Of a stretch of 14,201 nucleotides of DNA, positions 1 through 6,434 are shown in pieces. How positions within the stretch are numbered: the stretch's first letter is position 1; the number at the start of each line of letters is the position of its first letter. Location of the stretch: NCBI GenBank assembly GCA_022798035.1, contig JAAWLS010000025.1:1-14201 (forward strand). The letters are read 5' to 3'. This stretch comes from Lachnospiraceae bacterium. GTDB taxonomy: Bacteria > Bacillota > Clostridia > Lachnospirales > Lachnospiraceae. Under the pieces are notes generated by a model. It saw only the letters and a list, made by a program, of their open reading frames with translations. It was not told the origin of the DNA and ran no database searches. Position numbers and translations under genes: made by a program.

Positions 1-2
1 AG

Positions 3-902
3 GGCGTTCAGACATTTTTGGAAAGTCATGAAGACATTTATGAGTTTGTGGATTTTTTGATGGAAATTGGAAAGTATCAGCAGGTTCAGAGAGTTCTTCC
101 AAAGTTGAAAATTCTGGCGGAAGAAACGGAGATGACAAATCTGAAGATAGAGCTTCTGCGCCGCCAGGCAGAGTATTACCATGCCGTTGAGGACAGGGAA
201 AATTATCTGGAAATCTGCGGAAAACTCTATGAGCAGGAGAAAATACTGCGGGAGGAAAACGTGGGAGTGATTCACCGCTCTATGGAACTTCGTTTTAGTT
301 TGGAGGAAGCGCGGAAAAATGAGAAAGCGTTGAGGAAAGAGAGAAATATACTGCAGGAACGCTCCGAGAAAGATGCGCTTACAGGCTTGCCCAACCGCTA
401 TAAACTGAATGATTTTACAGGGAAAATTTTTGATAATGCCAGTGAAAATCATGAACTGCTTTCCATAGAAATTTTTGATGTGGATTATTTTAAACAGTAC
501 AATGACCTGTACGGCCATCAGGCGGGAGACGACTGCCTGCAGAAAATCGGAGATATCCTGAAAGAACTTATGGAGAGAGACGACAGTATTTTCTGTGCCC
601 GTTACGGGGGAGATGAATTTATCATTGTTTACTATGGAAAGACAGACGAAGAGATATTAGCAATAGCAGAGGAACTGAGAGAACGCATTCTGGCGCTGAA
701 ACTGGAGCACAAAGGCTCTCAAGTCTCGGAGTATGTCACTGTTTCTCAGGGCATCCGCAACAGTGTGCCGAAACATCAGGACCGCATGTGGGACTATCTC
801 TATGCGGCGGACGGAGCTCTTTACAATGTAAAAAAGAAATGCAAAAATAGTATTTGTCTGACACACAGCAATGAAGAAAAAGGGGAAAGAGTGATATTAT
901 GA
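3..902 (+). CDS. GGDEF-domain diguanylate cyclase, 5' end outside the window
   Basis: Predicted to make cyclic di-GMP from two GTP. The reading frame is open to the left edge, so the protein starts upstream; the in-frame TTG at 18 has no good ribosome binding site. Numbering from that TTG, residues 1-110 are helical and charged, like a TPR-type sensor followed by a coiled-coil linker. The GGDEF domain follows, with the DALTGLPNR opening (about 119-127), a D-V-D-Y-F-K metal/substrate segment and an intact G-G-D-E-F active site at 197-201. The RxxD inhibitory site normally five residues before GGDEF is absent (D-D-S-I there), so product feedback at that site is unlikely. No membrane segment is visible. 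The stop overlaps the tatD start (ATGA), suggesting translational coupling. The domain call is secure; the signal sensed is unknown. Confidence 0.9.
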   Translation, partial: GVQTFLESHEDIYEFVDFLMEIGKYQQVQRVLPKLKILAEETEMTNLKIELLRRQAEYYHAVEDRENYLEICGKLYEQEKILREENVGVIHRSMELRFSLEEARKNEKALRKERNILQERSEKDALTGLPNRYKLNDFTGKIFDNASENHELLSIEIFDVDYFKQYNDLYGHQAGDDCLQKIGDILKELMERDDSIFCARYGGDEFIIVYYGKTDEEILAIAEELRERILALKLEHKGSQVSEYVTVSQGIRNSVPKHQDRMWDYLYAADGALYNVKKKCKNSICLTHSNEEKGERVIL

Positions 903-1693
903 TATTCGAAAGTCATGCCCATTACGATGACGAACAGTTTGACGCAGACAGAAAAGAGCTGTTGTCCTCCATGAGAGAAAACGGAATAGGAACCATTATG
1001 AATGTGGGCTCCGATTTGGCAGGTGTACAGCGGACCATTGATTTAGCCCAGGAGTATGAGTTTATTTACGGGGCTGTCGGTATTCATCCCAGCGACATCT
1101 CGGATTTGAATGAAGAAGTCTATGAATGGATGCAGGAGAAAAGCAGGCTTTCGAAAATAGCGGCCATCGGAGAGATTGGCCTGGACTATTACTGGGACAA
1201 AGAGGAAGAGGTCAGAAGAAATCAGCGCTATTGGTTCTGCCGTCAGATGGAACTGGCAAGAGAAGAGGGCCTTCCGGTGATTATACATTCCAGAGATGCG
1301 GCGGAGGATACGCTGAAAATAGTGCGGGGAATCCATGGAGAACAGATTCCAGGGGTGATTCACTGTTTCTCTTATTCTCTGGAAATGGCGGAAGAATATA
1401 TAAAAATGGGTTACTATATTGGAATCGGCGGAGTGGTTACTTTTAAAAATTCCAAAAAGTTAAAAGAAGTGGCGTCTTCCATTCCTCTGGAGCGGATTTT
1501 ACTGGAAACAGATTCTCCCTATCTTGCGCCGGAACCAGAGCGGGGAAAACGCAATACTTCCCGAAATCTGCCTTATGTGGCCCAGGAAATTGCCCGGCTC
1601 AGAGGGATTTCCAAGGAGGAAGTGATTGAGAAAACCAGGGAAAATGCCCAAAATCTCTTTTTTAAGGTGAAAACATCTTCCAAAACGGCGTGA
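899..1693 (+). CDS. tatD: TatD family metal-dependent hydrolase / DNase
   Basis: A 264-aa TIM-barrel amidohydrolase of the TatD/YabD family, members of which are Mg-dependent 3'-5' nucleases acting in DNA repair or turnover. The metal ligands expected for the family are visible: H6-x-H8 in the opening strand, E92 in I-G-E-I-G-L-D-Y, H130 in V-I-I-H-S-R, H155 in V-I-H-C-F and D205 in L-E-T-D-S-P-Y-L. Length is normal and the protein looks complete. The start is fixed by the 4-bp overlap with the GGDEF gene and an aggggaaag ribosome binding site. In many Firmicutes this gene lies next to rnmV and rsmA. Here rsmA is about 3.8 kb downstream, separated by an ABC/GntR cassette. The exact substrate cannot be read from sequence. 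Confidence 0.95.
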   Translation: MIFESHAHYDDEQFDADRKELLSSMRENGIGTIMNVGSDLAGVQRTIDLAQEYEFIYGAVGIHPSDISDLNEEVYEWMQEKSRLSKIAAIGEIGLDYYWDKEEEVRRNQRYWFCRQMELAREEGLPVIIHSRDAAEDTLKIVRGIHGEQIPGVIHCFSYSLEMAEEYIKMGYYIGIGGVVTFKNSKKLKEVASSIPLERILLETDSPYLAPEPERGKRNTSRNLPYVAQEIARLRGISKEEVIEKTRENAQNLFFKVKTSSKTA

Positions 1694-1733
1694 GTTGAAC
1701 AGCAGTAAATTTTTGTATTATATTAAAAAACAC

Positions 1734-1762
1734 TTGACATACCTGTGTATATACTGTATATA
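1734..1762 (+). promoter_or_regulatory. Sigma-A promoter of the ABC/GntR cassette
   Basis: A perfect -35 TTGACA (1734-1739) is followed after 17 bp by a -10 TATATA (1757-1762). The spacer and -10 lie inside the left arm of a large palindrome, so a repressor bound there would block RNA polymerase. The expected start site is near 1769, about 90 nt before the ATPase ATG. Confidence 0.8.
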
Positions 1763-1788
1763 TAAACATATACAGTATATACACAGGT
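1741..1788. promoter_or_regulatory. Large palindromic operator, likely GntR (YtrA-type) binding site
   Basis: Two 21-bp arms (1741-1761 and 1768-1788) are perfect inverted repeats around a 6-bp centre. Each arm contains a smaller palindrome: TATAC-T-GTATA (1750-1760) and TATAC-A-GTATA (1769-1779), with centres 19 bp apart, close to two helical turns. This layout suits two repressor dimers on one DNA face. The third gene of the operon encodes a GntR-family repressor, the obvious candidate ligand. The right arm is followed by TTTTT, so RNA read through from tatD could also fold into a terminator-like hairpin, while transcripts starting at the embedded promoter would escape it. Binding and termination are both inferred. 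Confidence 0.7.
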
Positions 1789-1857
1789 TTTTATGTGCAT
1801 TGGTAATCGGCCGTGTGCAGGGAGATGGACAGACCGGTTATATTGGGAGGTGGCAAT

Positions 1858-2703
1858 ATGTGTCCGTTATTGGAACTGAAAGGCGCCGGGGCAGAACGGG
1901 GAAATACTTTTTGGCTTCGGGATATAAATCTGACTTTGGAGCCAGGGACTTTTATGGGGGTTATCGGAAGAAACGGAGCTGGCAAGACCACGCTTTTCCA
2001 CATGATATGCGGGCTTTCCCGCATCAGTGAGGGAGAAGTATGGGTAAATGGAATTTGTATGAATCAGGAACCGAAACGCTGCAAGAAAGAGATAGGGATT
2101 ATTTTTGATGATGACTATTTCCGCCTGGATTTGTCTGTAAAATACGGCGGAGCCGTCTATGGACCTTACTATGAAGGGTATTCTCAAAAAGATTTTCTGG
2201 AGTACTGCCGCCAGTTTGATGTTGATGTCAGACAGAATATCCGGAAATTGTCCAAGGGAAATTACATGAAGTTTCAGCTTGCTTTTGCATTGGCGCATCA
2301 TCCGAAATTGATTCTGATGGATGAACCGGAGGCGGGGCTCGACCCGGTATTCCGCAGAGAGTGGATGAATCTCATGTATGACGTTCTGGATGAAACCTGC
2401 AGTATTTTATTTGCAACTCATTTGACAGAAGAATTAGAGCAGTATGCCGACGGGATTATCATGCTGTCAAAAGGACGTCAGATTTTTTCACACACCATGC
2501 CGGAATTAGAGGAACGTTACAAGATAGTGCGCGGAACCAGCATACAGATGGATGCATTGAAAGAGAGATTGATTGCAAGACGGAAAATGGAGCATTACGA
2601 AGAAGGATTGATAGAAGAAAGCGGCGGGAGACTGCAGGAAGAATTCAGCGTTTCCCGGCCTGCTCTGGCAGATTTACTCTATTATCTGGATGGAAAGTTC
2701 TAA
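1858..2703 (+). CDS. ABC transporter ATP-binding protein (cassette ATPase 1)
   Basis: A 281-aa nucleotide-binding subunit of an ABC-2-type transporter. It has Walker A G37-R-N-G-A-G-K-T44, a signature L-S-K-G-N (131-135) in place of LSGGQ, Walker B ending D155-E156, D-loop E-A-G-L-D and switch histidine H188. The usual Q-loop glutamine is not apparent; an I-I-F-D-D-D stretch (81-86) occupies that region. The ATG at 1858 is chosen over in-frame GTG 1813 because GGGAGG (1845-1850) sits 7 nt upstream. The C-terminal ~80 residues form an extra domain common in this subfamily. It is first in a five-gene operon and probably pairs with the next membrane protein. The substrate is unknown; relatives near YtrA-type regulators are often tied to cell-envelope or antimicrobial stress. 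Confidence 0.92.
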   Translation: MCPLLELKGAGAERGNTFWLRDINLTLEPGTFMGVIGRNGAGKTTLFHMICGLSRISEGEVWVNGICMNQEPKRCKKEIGIIFDDDYFRLDLSVKYGGAVYGPYYEGYSQKDFLEYCRQFDVDVRQNIRKLSKGNYMKFQLAFALAHHPKLILMDEPEAGLDPVFRREWMNLMYDVLDETCSILFATHLTEELEQYADGIIMLSKGRQIFSHTMPELEERYKIVRGTSIQMDALKERLIARRKMEHYEEGLIEESGGRLQEEFSVSRPALADLLYYLDGKF

Positions 2704-2735
2704 AGTGTTGATGATATCAAAAGGGAGGGAACAGA

Positions 2736-3416
2736 ATGATACTAGAACAGGAAAAATATTTTACTCCCAGAAAATTCTTAAATACAGGAAGGGAAATGTT
2801 TGTGGAAATGCGGGGTTCTCTACATACAAAGAGAGGAAAAGCGGGAGCCATTTTGTTTTTGATGGGCATCTTGTGGGGAATCAGCGTTCAGGGGACGGAT
2901 TTAGACCCAATGACAACGATTGCGCCGCTGCTGTGGAGCGTTATAGGGATGACTATGTTTTTGAACCTGGAAAATCATAAATTGCTGTATATGCTTCCAA
3001 TCAGCAGAAAAGAATTTGCAGCAGCCCAAATCCGAAAAACAGCCTGGATTTTACCGGTGATTCTGGCGATGGCGACATTTTACTTTGCATGTGCGGACGG
3101 ACAGAATATGGATGCTTTTTGGAGGGATATTTTGTGGAAGGCGGTACCTGGAAGCGCTTCTTTGAGTGCGGCGCAGATTGTGAGCAGAAAGCCTCTGCGG
3201 GAAAGTAAGGAGCTGGGAAAAGAGATTTACAAATTCTCTTATGGTGTGTTGATTCCTCTCTTTGCAATTGGGCTGTTCAATCTTACCATAACGGCGTCTT
3301 CCTGGAGTGTTGTGGACAGGATTCTTCCTGTCATGAATTATGGAATCAATATTTGTGCAGTGCGGTACTTGTATCGGAAAATGGCTTTTACAGAGTTGTA
3401 TTACGATGAATTATAG
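2736..3416 (+). CDS. ABC-2-type membrane protein (cassette permease 1)
   Basis: A 226-aa integral membrane protein lying 32 nt after an ABC ATPase gene and preceded by GGGAGG (2723-2728) at 7-nt spacing. Hydrophobic segments appear near residues 37-51, 60-78, 101-118, about 168-190 and 195-215, so roughly five or six spans. The N-terminal ~35 residues are basic and likely cytoplasmic. A segment reading L-P-I-S-R-K-E-F after the second span resembles the cytoplasmic coupling segment (P-[IVL]-[ST]-R-x-E/K) common in ABC-2 permeases. It is only a few nucleotides from the GntR gene. The role as transmembrane partner of ATPase 1 is inferred from position and topology; no family name was recognised with confidence. 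Confidence 0.85.
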   Translation: MILEQEKYFTPRKFLNTGREMFVEMRGSLHTKRGKAGAILFLMGILWGISVQGTDLDPMTTIAPLLWSVIGMTMFLNLENHKLLYMLPISRKEFAAAQIRKTAWILPVILAMATFYFACADGQNMDAFWRDILWKAVPGSASLSAAQIVSRKPLRESKELGKEIYKFSYGVLIPLFAIGLFNLTITASSWSVVDRILPVMNYGINICAVRYLYRKMAFTELYYDEL

Positions 3417-3427
3417 AGGAAATTTTT

Positions 3428-3805
3428 ATGAAAATTTTAATTTCAAATACGAGTAATCTTGCCATATATGAGCAGATTGTCCGCCAAATCAAAGATGCAG
3501 TGATTGCGAAGGAAGTTCAGGAGGGAGAGATGCTTCCCTCCATCCGTTCCCTGGCAAAAGATTTGCAAATCAGTGTGATTACTACAAAACGGGCCTATGA
3601 GGAGTTGGAAAAAGAAGGTCTGATTTACTCGGTGGCAGGCAAGGGATTCTATATTGCCAAACAGAACACCAATATGCTGAGGGAGAAAAAAATCCAAATT
3701 TTAGAGGAAGAGCTGAGAAAATTGACGGTGGAATGGCGGCAGGCAGGACTTTCCAAAGAGGACATGACAGATTATATTGGCGTGCTGTTTGAGGATGTGC
3801 TGTAA
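3428..3805 (+). CDS. GntR-family transcriptional regulator, YtrA-type
   Basis: A 125-aa repressor with an N-terminal winged helix-turn-helix (about 8-78) and a short helical tail, the size and layout of the YtrA subfamily, which lacks the large ligand domain of other GntR proteins. Recognisable family segments are P-I-Y-like A-I-Y-E-Q-I, G-E-x-L-P-S-I-R-S-L-A and T-x-x-x-A-Y-E-E-L-E-K-E-G-L, ending in a G-K-G-F-Y-I wing. The ribosome binding site gagga (3416-3420) overlaps the stop of the preceding gene. It is unusual that the regulator is third in the operon, between two ATPase/permease pairs, rather than first. It probably autoregulates the operon through the palindrome at 1741-1788. The inducer cannot be read from the sequence. 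Confidence 0.93.
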   Translation: MKILISNTSNLAIYEQIVRQIKDAVIAKEVQEGEMLPSIRSLAKDLQISVITTKRAYEELEKEGLIYSVAGKGFYIAKQNTNMLREKKIQILEEELRKLTVEWRQAGLSKEDMTDYIGVLFEDVL

Positions 3806-3842
3806 TATGCGAAATGACGGAGATGGAAGAAGAGGTAAGAGA

Positions 3843-4793
3843 ATGGAAAAATTAAAAGGAGCCTGTACAGGGCAGATGCTGCCTCCACAGGGCCTGAAGG
3901 CAGAGGGGCTTTCCAAAAAATACAGAGGGTTTCAGCTGAGAAATATTTCCTTTGAGATTCCTCCCGGAAATATTTTGGGACTGCTGGGACGAAATGGTGC
4001 AGGAAAAACCACAACCATAAAACTGCTGGCCGGTCATACAAAGAAAACGGCAGGAAATATCTGGGTAGAAGGTATCAATATGGAAAGAAATCCGATACAG
4101 GCCAAGTCGCTGATAGGGTTGATGCTGGATGAGCCTATGTTTTTTGAGACAAAGAGTCTGTGGGAGAATGGAGTTGCTTTCGGCAGATTCTATCCGAAAT
4201 TTACGGAAAAAGACTGGAAAAAATGGTTGTCTGTCTGCGGGCTGCAGAGCTCTTCCTGGCTGGGGCTTTTGTCGAAAGGAGAGCGGATGAAGTTTCAATT
4301 TGCTTTTGCCATGGCGCATCATCCCCGGGTACTTTTGCTGGATGAACCTACCGGAAATCTGGACGCAGTATTTCGAAAAGAATTTCTGGATATTTTGCAG
4401 GAGGCGGTAGAGGAAGAACAAATCAGCGTGTTGTTTTCTTCTCACCTCACATCTGATTTGGAGAGAGTGGCAGACAGTGTGGCGCTGCTGGAACAGGGAG
4501 AACTTCTCTATGCAGATTCCATGGAGAATATGACGTCGCGTTATCGCTTCATCAAGGGAAGCAGAGAAGAAGGGAAAGCGCTCAGGGAAGAAAAGGAGCC
4601 GGGCGTAGTGGGGATGCAGGTTACAAAAGTGGGATTTGAGGCAATACTGGATATGGAAGAAATATCACAGCGTCTAGCCGAGAAGGTGAAGGAAATCAGA
4701 CAAGAGGAAACAGATTTGGATAAATGGATGTATTACATGACAAAGAGAGGGAAATATCATGGACAGCATGTGGAAAAAGATAAGGCAGTTTGA
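3843..4793 (+). CDS. ABC transporter ATP-binding protein (cassette ATPase 2)
   Basis: A 316-aa ABC ATPase related to but diverged from the first one. It shows Walker A G49-R-N-G-A-G-K-T56, signature L-S-K-G-E (143-147), Walker B ending D167-E168, D-loop T-G-N-L-D and switch H201. As in ATPase 1, no Q-loop glutamine is obvious (M-L-D-E-P at about 94-98) and the signature runs into M-K-F-Q-x-A-F-A-x-A-H-H-P. The ATG at 3843 is preferred because agaggt lies 6 nt upstream. An in-frame ATG at 3807 and a TTG at 3777 inside the GntR gene are less well placed. The C-terminal ~100 residues are charged. It overlaps the next gene by 35 bp. The two ATPases may form a heterodimer or serve one permease each. 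Confidence 0.9.
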   Translation: MEKLKGACTGQMLPPQGLKAEGLSKKYRGFQLRNISFEIPPGNILGLLGRNGAGKTTTIKLLAGHTKKTAGNIWVEGINMERNPIQAKSLIGLMLDEPMFFETKSLWENGVAFGRFYPKFTEKDWKKWLSVCGLQSSSWLGLLSKGERMKFQFAFAMAHHPRVLLLDEPTGNLDAVFRKEFLDILQEAVEEEQISVLFSSHLTSDLERVADSVALLEQGELLYADSMENMTSRYRFIKGSREEGKALREEKEPGVVGMQVTKVGFEAILDMEEISQRLAEKVKEIRQEETDLDKWMYYMTKRGKYHGQHVEKDKAV

Positions 4794-5370
4794 CGGATTC
4801 TGGTATGCGGGAGAGAAATATGTGTTTCTGCTGTTTCCTAGGATACACCAAAGAATGCCGGAAGTGGGAACCGGAGGAGAACGGGATATACTGCTGTTTT
4901 TAGGAAACAGCCTGTATTTTATTCTGCTTCTCTGTTCAAATTATAAAGAACCTGCGGTTATGACTGCCTTGGCGGCGGCAGTTACAATGGGGCTTATGTT
5001 TTATTCCCTGGTGCGTTTTACGAAGCGGGAGGGAGAACATTGGCGCTCTGTCTATCAGAAGATTATGTATTTTCCAGTAGACAGAAAAAAATATCTTCTG
5101 GCAAAAGTACTTCCTGGGGCAAAAGTGATTGCTTTACAGCTGGGGCTGCAATGTCTGGCATTTGTCTGCCGGATGATGATGGGGCAGGCTGTTGCTGCAG
5201 AGACAATGATTTTGATTCTGCTCTGTATTGTTGTCAGCGGCGTCTGGTATTTTCTGGGATTTTTGCTGCTGATGGTTCTGGGAGAACGGGCTTTGAATCT
5301 GTTTCCGATTCCTTTTGTCACTGGAATCTGTCTGGTGTATGGTTTGGGAAGCCTTTGGCATCTGTATTGA
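4759..5370 (+). CDS. ABC-2-type membrane protein (cassette permease 2)
   Basis: A 203-aa membrane protein whose start overlaps the end of ATPase 2 by 35 bp, with gagaggg (4745-4751) 7 nt before the ATG. This arrangement implies translational coupling and a shared complex. Hydrophobic spans appear near residues 45-60, 66-84, 118-136, 148-172 and 182-200. Between the second and third is Y-F-P-V-D-R-K-K-Y-L-L-A-K, matching the coupling-segment position of permease 1. That suggests the two permeases are distant paralogues forming a heteromeric channel. It is the last clear gene of the cassette. No terminator follows, so transcription could continue into rsmA. Function is inferred from context only. 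Confidence 0.83.
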   Translation: MDSMWKKIRQFDGFWYAGEKYVFLLFPRIHQRMPEVGTGGERDILLFLGNSLYFILLLCSNYKEPAVMTALAAAVTMGLMFYSLVRFTKREGEHWRSVYQKIMYFPVDRKKYLLAKVLPGAKVIALQLGLQCLAFVCRMMMGQAVAAETMILILLCIVVSGVWYFLGFLLLMVLGERALNLFPIPFVTGICLVYGLGSLWHLY

Positions 5371-5402
5371 GGAGAGGCCCGCTGGAACAAGGAGAGTCTT
5401 AA

Positions 5403-5471
5403 ATGGAAACAGAACAAGACGCAGAGCATAGAAAATGCAGGAAAATCGTGTTTATAATCTTACAAAATTAG
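5403..5471 (+). CDS. Possible 22-codon small ORF
   Basis: ATG at 5403 has an unusually good ribosome binding site, aaggagag (5389-5396), at 6-nt spacing. The frame runs 22 codons to TAG at 5469-5471. The product is charged at the N-terminus and ends in a short hydrophobic stretch (I-V-F-I-I-L). It may be a leader peptide for rsmA, a small membrane peptide of the ABC cassette, or the stump of a gene truncated when the cassette was inserted or a neighbour such as rnmV was lost. No homologue is recognised, and the ribosome binding site is the only positive evidence. Confidence 0.3.
   Translation: METEQDAEHRKCRKIVFIILQN
5453..5458 (+). promoter_or_regulatory. Possible -10 element before rsmA
   Basis: A perfect TATAAT lies 39 bp before the rsmA ATG, with a TG three bases upstream, one base off an extended -10. 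No convincing -35 is found at 16-18 bp. It could give rsmA its own weak promoter within a read-through operon. Confidence 0.3.
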
Positions 5472-5496
5472 TGTTTATGCACAGAAAGAGGAAAAA

Positions 5497-6357
5497 ATGG
5501 CAGATTTAGGGAAACCACAAAACACAATAGCAGTATTGCAGAAATATCATTTCAATTTTCAGAAAAAATTCGGACAGAATTTTCTGATAGACGCCAGGGT
5601 GCTGGAAAAAATTATCCAGGCGGCAGAAATTACTGCAGAGGATTTCGTGCTGGAAATCGGACCGGGAATCGGTACCATGACCCAATATCTCTGTGAAAAT
5701 GCCAGAGAGGTGGCAGCAGTAGAGATTGACAGAAACCTGATACCCATACTGGAAGATACGCTGCAGAAGTATGACAATGTGGAGATTATCAATGAGGATA
5801 TTTTGAAAGTGGATATAAACCGGCTGGCACAGGAAAAAAATAATGGAAAACCTGTCAAAGTAGTGGCAAATCTGCCCTATTATATCACAACGCCCATTAT
5901 CATGAAATTGTTTGAAAGCCATGTACCGGTGGACAGTATCACCATTATGGTACAAAAGGAGGTGGCAGAGCGGATGCAGGCAGAGCCAGGCAGCAAAGAA
6001 TACGGAGCACTGTCTCTGGCAGTTCAGTATTATGCAGAGCCTTCCATTGTAGCCAACGTGCCTCCCAATTGTTTTATTCCCAGGCCGAAAGTAGGAAGCG
6101 CAGTGATTCGTCTGAGCAGCCATAGAGAGAAAGCTGTGCAGGTGGAGGATGAAAGACTGATGTTTGCTTTCATCCGCGCTTCCTTTAATCAACGGCGCAA
6201 GACGCTGGTAAATGGGCTGAATAATTCTCCGGAGGTATCTGTGAGCAAAGAAGAGGTTGTAAAAGTTTTAGAACAGATGGGACTGAGCAGCGATATACGG
6301 GGAGAAAAATTGTCCCTGGAACAGTTTGCGGAACTTAGCAATAAGCTGATGCAATGA
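5497..6357 (+). CDS. rsmA: 16S rRNA adenine-N6,N6-dimethyltransferase RsmA (KsgA)
   Basis: A 286-aa SAM-dependent methyltransferase that dimethylates two adjacent adenines in the 3'-terminal hairpin loop of 16S rRNA, a late check in 30S subunit assembly. Visible signatures are K-F-G-Q-N-F-L (24-30), motif I E-I-G-P-G-I-G-T (53-60), the acidic end of strand 2 in V-E-I-D (75-78), D101-I-L and the catalytic N-L-P-Y (125-128). The C-terminal domain carries F-I-P-R-P-K-V and F-N-Q-R-R-K-T. Length is normal. The start has agagg (5486-5490) 6 nt upstream. The last ~17 codons are duplicated immediately beyond the stop in the same frame. Known erm relatives confer macrolide resistance, but the sequence and chromosomal setting favour the housekeeping enzyme. 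Confidence 0.97.
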   Translation: MADLGKPQNTIAVLQKYHFNFQKKFGQNFLIDARVLEKIIQAAEITAEDFVLEIGPGIGTMTQYLCENAREVAAVEIDRNLIPILEDTLQKYDNVEIINEDILKVDINRLAQEKNNGKPVKVVANLPYYITTPIIMKLFESHVPVDSITIMVQKEVAERMQAEPGSKEYGALSLAVQYYAEPSIVANVPPNCFIPRPKVGSAVIRLSSHREKAVQVEDERLMFAFIRASFNQRRKTLVNGLNNSPEVSVSKEEVVKVLEQMGLSSDIRGEKLSLEQFAELSNKLMQ

Positions 6358-6415
6358 GCGGAATTGTCCCTGGAACAGTCTGCAGAATTCAGCAATAAAC
6401 GGATGTAACAGAGCG
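6308..6415 (+). repeat. Imperfect tandem duplication of the rsmA 3' end
   Basis: Unit 1 (6308-6360) is the last codons of rsmA plus its stop region. Unit 2 (6362-6415) repeats it with about 45 of 53 positions identical. The offset is 54 bp (18 codons) over most of its length, so unit 2 is in frame with rsmA and would extend the protein by a second L-S-L-E-Q-like segment if the TGA were read through. A separate TAA ends that frame. Differences are mostly transitions plus one 1-nt insertion. Confidence 0.9.
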
Positions 6416-6434
6416 TCTTGAGATATGTTCTGGT

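Noticed and set aside
1695..2030. 111-codon plus-strand frame over the operator and the start of ATPase 1
   Set aside because: Runs through the palindrome and out of frame across the Walker A region; a shadow of the real gene.
5371..5496. Degraded rnmV between the cassette and rsmA
   Set aside because: Only 126 bp and no Toprim-like residues in any frame; at most the 22-codon ORF could be a stump of something.
5497..6357. Erm-type macrolide resistance methyltransferase
   Set aside because: Sequence motifs and the housekeeping neighbourhood fit RsmA; nothing indicates an erm leader or mobile context.
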